From positions 16,464,606 through 16,528,605 of the forward strand of contig NC_081151.1 of the NCBI RefSeq assembly GCF_958295425.1: a stretch of DNA of 64,000 bases, given 5' to 3'. Of this stretch, positions 60,887 to 64,000 are shown one piece after another. Position 1 is the first letter of the stretch; each line of letters begins with the position of its first letter. The DNA comes from Solea solea. Lineage: Eukaryota; Chordata; Actinopteri; Pleuronectiformes; Soleidae. A program made the position numbers and the translations under genes. The notes beneath the pieces were generated by a model that worked only from the letters and a program-made list of their open reading frames with translations, was not told the DNA's origin and searched no databases.

Positions 60887-60943
60887 TGATAAAATGCTAC
60901 ATAGACTGATAAAAAATGTATCAGTCCATGTAGCATTTTATCA
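60887..60943. repeat. 25-bp inverted repeat with a 7-nt loop
   Basis: The left arm TGATAAAATGCTACATAGAC (extended by TGATA) pairs with 60,919-60,943 with one mismatch that would be a G-U pair in RNA; the loop is AAAAATG. It may be a tiny MITE or a chance palindrome. The 5' arm also overlaps a short tandem repeat of ATAGACTGATAAAA. Confidence 0.6.
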
Positions 60944-63170
60944 TAAAATGCAGTCTGTACCACTAGGTTGTACTCTAACTCACAGTGGTCGACAAGAGCA
61001 AATGCACTGCAGCGACCCAAAACACATGTAGAAGGATAAACGAGTTGCATATTCATAAGCGCTGCAGATTCAAAAACCCAAACGAAAACAAAGACAAAAA
61101 CAAATGAAATGCAAAAGAAAAATGATCTGCAGAAAGAAACAGAACACATGCAACTAAACAACGCAAAACCGAACACACGCAGGACATAAAACACACACAA
61201 ATCCCAAAATCCCACAAGCAGAAATGAAAACACCAGCATATTCAAAAACGGAAGATCTGAGTGTTGTAAAGTTTTTTTACCGTAAATCCCTTTGTAACTC
61301 AGGTGTTAAAATTCAACGTCTGATAGTTTGACTACAGAGAAACGAGTGTCGGATAACCTCTTAATAAAGATATTTGTTATGGTTAATGAATTAAGTAGTC
61401 CCGGCGTATCGTAATGGCAACGAGCGCTCCCACAGACCTTCTTCCGTTTGTAAGTATGCAGCTCGTTTGTCATGGAAAAAACTTCTCCTTCTGCATGTGT
61501 TTTGGCCTGTTGGGCACCGGAAGATACTCAACTAGAGCAAGAACTGTTTTGTTTGTGTACCAGCACAATTTTAATGGTTGCATGCCTGTGCGTAAACTAG
61601 CCATTGTACTGTTGTTTGTGAGCAAGCTTGTTTGTAACTCCACTACAGCAACAGTTCATGTCCTGGTGCCTTGCTCAAAGGCACCAGAAGACAAGAATAA
61701 AATTTCCCGTGCTGGCTTTTTGGATTGCACAGATTCCCTCAGATTTTCACTGCCCTGAAGTGAAAAAAAAAAATCTAAAACGCCACAGTTAACACCTCAG
61801 CCTGTTATCGTCTCACAGTTGTTTTTGCACAGGATTAAAGGTTTCTCAGATTACAATCTGAATTCCTTGGAAGCCGCTGGCACAGCTCACTCACTACATC
61901 ATAATAGCTACATTTCCTTATGAGGATATGACATATCTAAAATTCCAGCCTCTGTTTATGGTTCTCAGACCACAAAGAAACCAATCTCTAGAAGACCGGT
62001 GGGGGAAGTGGGTGGGAGCCTGGATTTTTGTTTGCACAGGCAGTTTTGAGAAGCGATAACGTCTGCTGGTGGGATCGTTCCCTTTGTGCCAAATTGGACC
62101 GCTGGACCTTCATAGGGTTGGAGGAGGCCCTGAATGTTCGGCCCCCGGCCAAGTGCTACAACAGCCTCGGCACCTGCTTGCTGTTATCAGTCAATACCTC
62201 TCTGAATGGCCCTCATCTGCACCACATGTGTAGCCAATACTGCATTGTTTCAGTTCACCTCCTTATATAGACTGTTTCAGGAGCTGCCCACAAAGCAGAT
62301 TCAGAAAAGACATGAACGATGGGATTTGTCTGACATGCCCAAAAGTCGGTCACAAGAAGGAAAACTTAATAATTTTGACCTAAAGTATGTGCACACACTA
62401 ATTCAAACCAATCTTCAGAGAGGAAAAGCCAGATCCTATTAGCTGTTCTCACAAACTACATGGAAAAAAAACTGAACCCTGAAGAACGACAAACAAAAAC
62501 ACTTTTGTTTTAAGAATATGGTGCTTATTCCTTTTTTAACTTTATCTGAAGGGTTTTAGGGGAAAAAAAAAAATCACAAGGTTGGAAATTTGACTCACGC
62601 CACAGGGAAGCATGTAATCCTTCAATTTAAAAACAAACATGAAAACACCCCAAACCAAATTCATAGTGGATATTAATATTACAGCTCCGTGGGAAATGAA
62701 AAACAAAGGATTAGGGAGAGTCTGAACTCTAGGGGCTGAATCTAATGTTTCCGAGTAGTGTAAATGTCTGTGTGAAAAGTGTCCACCATTCACAGACTGT
62801 TGACATTCTACTTAAAAATGAAGTTTACCCTTATTACAACAGTTATTACAAGTCTTCTCTTAGCATTAGAAGCTAACATCCTGGTAACTGACAATGCCAC
62901 CAAAACACCTGGAACAATCCCATTCTCCATCATCTTTGAACTAGTTTAGCATGTTAGCATGCCCCGCTAATTAGATTTCAGGTTTTGTTTTGTTTGTTTA
63001 AAGAACTTAACAATGCAGCTGAATGTACTATTACCTCAAAACATCATTTCTTGACTGGCAGTGAAACAACCAATCACTTATCAGCTTATATTTTAGCACA
63101 TTTCTCTGGCGGTATCCATTGAATACACTATGAACTGACTCGGGTTCTGTCCAATCAGAAACAAGAAGTG

Positions 63171-63291
63171 TTGTGTGAAATGTTGTTGTGTTTTGTGTAA
63201 TGTTGTTCTTTGTGTAATGTCGTTGTGTTTTGTGTAATGTTGTGTTTTCTGTAATGTCATTGTGTTTTGTGAAATGTTGTTGCGTTTTGAC
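63171..63291. repeat. T/G-rich minisatellite (about 20-bp TGTGTAATGTTGTTGTGTTT units)
   Basis: Five to six diverged units ending at the phrase CTTCAGGGCCACCGTA (63,292-63,307). The same phrase, in the same orientation, bounds the A-rich minisatellite in tc2n. Confidence 0.7.
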
Positions 63292-63619
63292 CTTCAGGGC
63301 CACCGTATGGAACCTTGCCAGAGCAGGTACTCAAAAAAAAAAGCACCAGGTGCAAGGCACTATCCCAAACGAGAGTTGAGTTGAGCCAAGCAGAGCCTTG
63401 CTAAAACTGTATAAAGGAAAAGCACCAAAAGAAAATACTAAATACAAGATTGTATTAATAATGTGGTTATATACAGAAGTCGAATACACCAGACTCCTCC
63501 ATGTTCTCAGGACTTTCTAGTCTTTTTAACTGATCTACACTTCCACATCAGTCTCATTTCCAAGAGACTGATGCTACATCACTGTTCAAACACTCACACC
63601 AGTGATAACTGTAGGATTA

Positions 63620-64000
63620 TACACCCTATACACTTTATTAGGCAGCTCAACTTTTGCTTTTTGATGCAAATATGTAATCAGCCAATGACATGGCAGCAAC
63701 TCAATGCATCTGGGCATGTAGACAAGGTCCAAACGACCTGCTGAAGTTCAAAGTGAGCATCAGAATGCAGAGGACAGGTGGTTTAAGTGACTTCACCGCT
63801 GATCTACTTGGAAATTTTAAGCCCAGCCATCTAAGTGTTTACAGAGAATGGTCAAAAAAAACCAAAACATGACCATTCAGAAGCACACACCATGGACGGA
63901 GCTACAAAAACTCCTTAAAAGCAACATTTCTGTGTTGTGTGATATTACTCATGCAAGAATGTTGTGGAGCACTCTACAAGCCACATCTAATTACCCAGCA
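63620..64000 (+). mobile_element. Tc1/mariner-type transposon relic with decayed transposase N-terminus
   Basis: The repeat reads TGGCAGCAACTCAATGCATC, TTCAAAGTGAGCATCAGAAT, GGTTTAAGTGACTTC and TTTACAGAGAATGGTC. The frame at 63,690-63,872 gives LSDF, TADLLG and VYREWS, as in the helix-turn-helix of Tc1-like transposases. An internal segment is missing compared with the family, and the element continues beyond the window. It is not functional here. Confidence 0.65.

Larger units (their letters stand above)
60084..64000. other. fbln5 intron running off the window
   Basis: No fbln5 exon was recognised. Contents: an inverted repeat at 60,887-60,943, an A-rich stretch at about 61,060-61,250, a comparatively GC-rich unique-looking block at 61,980-62,270, a T/G minisatellite at 63,171-63,291 and a Tc1-like relic from about 63,620. 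The open frames at 61,414-61,758 and 62,028-62,270 match no family I know. Confidence 0.45.

Noticed and set aside
61414..61758. 114-codon plus-strand frame in the fbln5 intron
   Set aside because: No known domain; composition and context are those of intronic DNA.

Overview
The window is vertebrate nuclear DNA, almost certainly from a ray-finned fish. It is AT-rich, carries spliced genes with short to medium GT-AG introns, and is scattered with teleost-type repeats: tRNA-derived SINEs, hAT-, TTAA- and Tc1-type DNA-transposon relics, and GT-bounded minisatellites. Placement in the percomorphs is only an impression. No bacterial-style operon, CRISPR array, rRNA or bona fide tRNA gene was seen.

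Layout on the + axis: (1) 46-20,230, minus strand: the 5' three quarters of zfyve26 (spastizin), 28 coding exons from the start codon to the FYVE zinc finger, leaving the window inside the gene. (2) 21,682-24,956, plus strand: a complete four-exon galectin-related gene (lgalsl/lgalslb type, 145 codons), head-to-head with zfyve26. (3) 26,123-26,177, plus strand: an isolated exon that resembles the first coding exon of LGALSL but lies downstream of the gene it should start. (4) 26,951-32,334, minus: complete plek2, nine exons, 363 codons. (5) 38,042-48,694, minus: complete tc2n, eleven coding exons, 475 codons. (6) 53,574-60,083, minus: the 3' part of fbln5 (five calcium-binding EGF modules plus the fibulin C-terminal module); its 5' exons lie beyond the right edge.

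The exon models come from reading splice sites by eye. In every gene the reading phase closes across all junctions, and translations follow the vertebrate orthologues as I remember them; no alignment was run. The genes do not form a pathway: lysosome and autophagy membrane trafficking (zfyve26), a galectin-fold protein without an obvious sugar site, a phosphoinositide-binding cytoskeletal adaptor (plek2), a tandem-C2 protein (tc2n) and an elastic-fibre matrix protein (fbln5). The tc2n-fbln5 neighbourhood matches human 14q32; zfyve26 and plek2 match 14q24.

The most unusual items are a 57-bp piece of an fbln5 EGF exon, with its splice donor and GT microsatellite, copied into the tc2n-fbln5 intergenic region at 50.35 kb; the orphan LGALSL-like first exon at 26.1 kb; a roughly 0.95-kb A-rich minisatellite with about 284-bp higher-order periodicity in the last tc2n intron, which shares a 16-nt boundary sequence with another minisatellite at 63.3 kb; and several transposon relics with readable target-site duplications. 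I found no evidence for a wholly new biological system.
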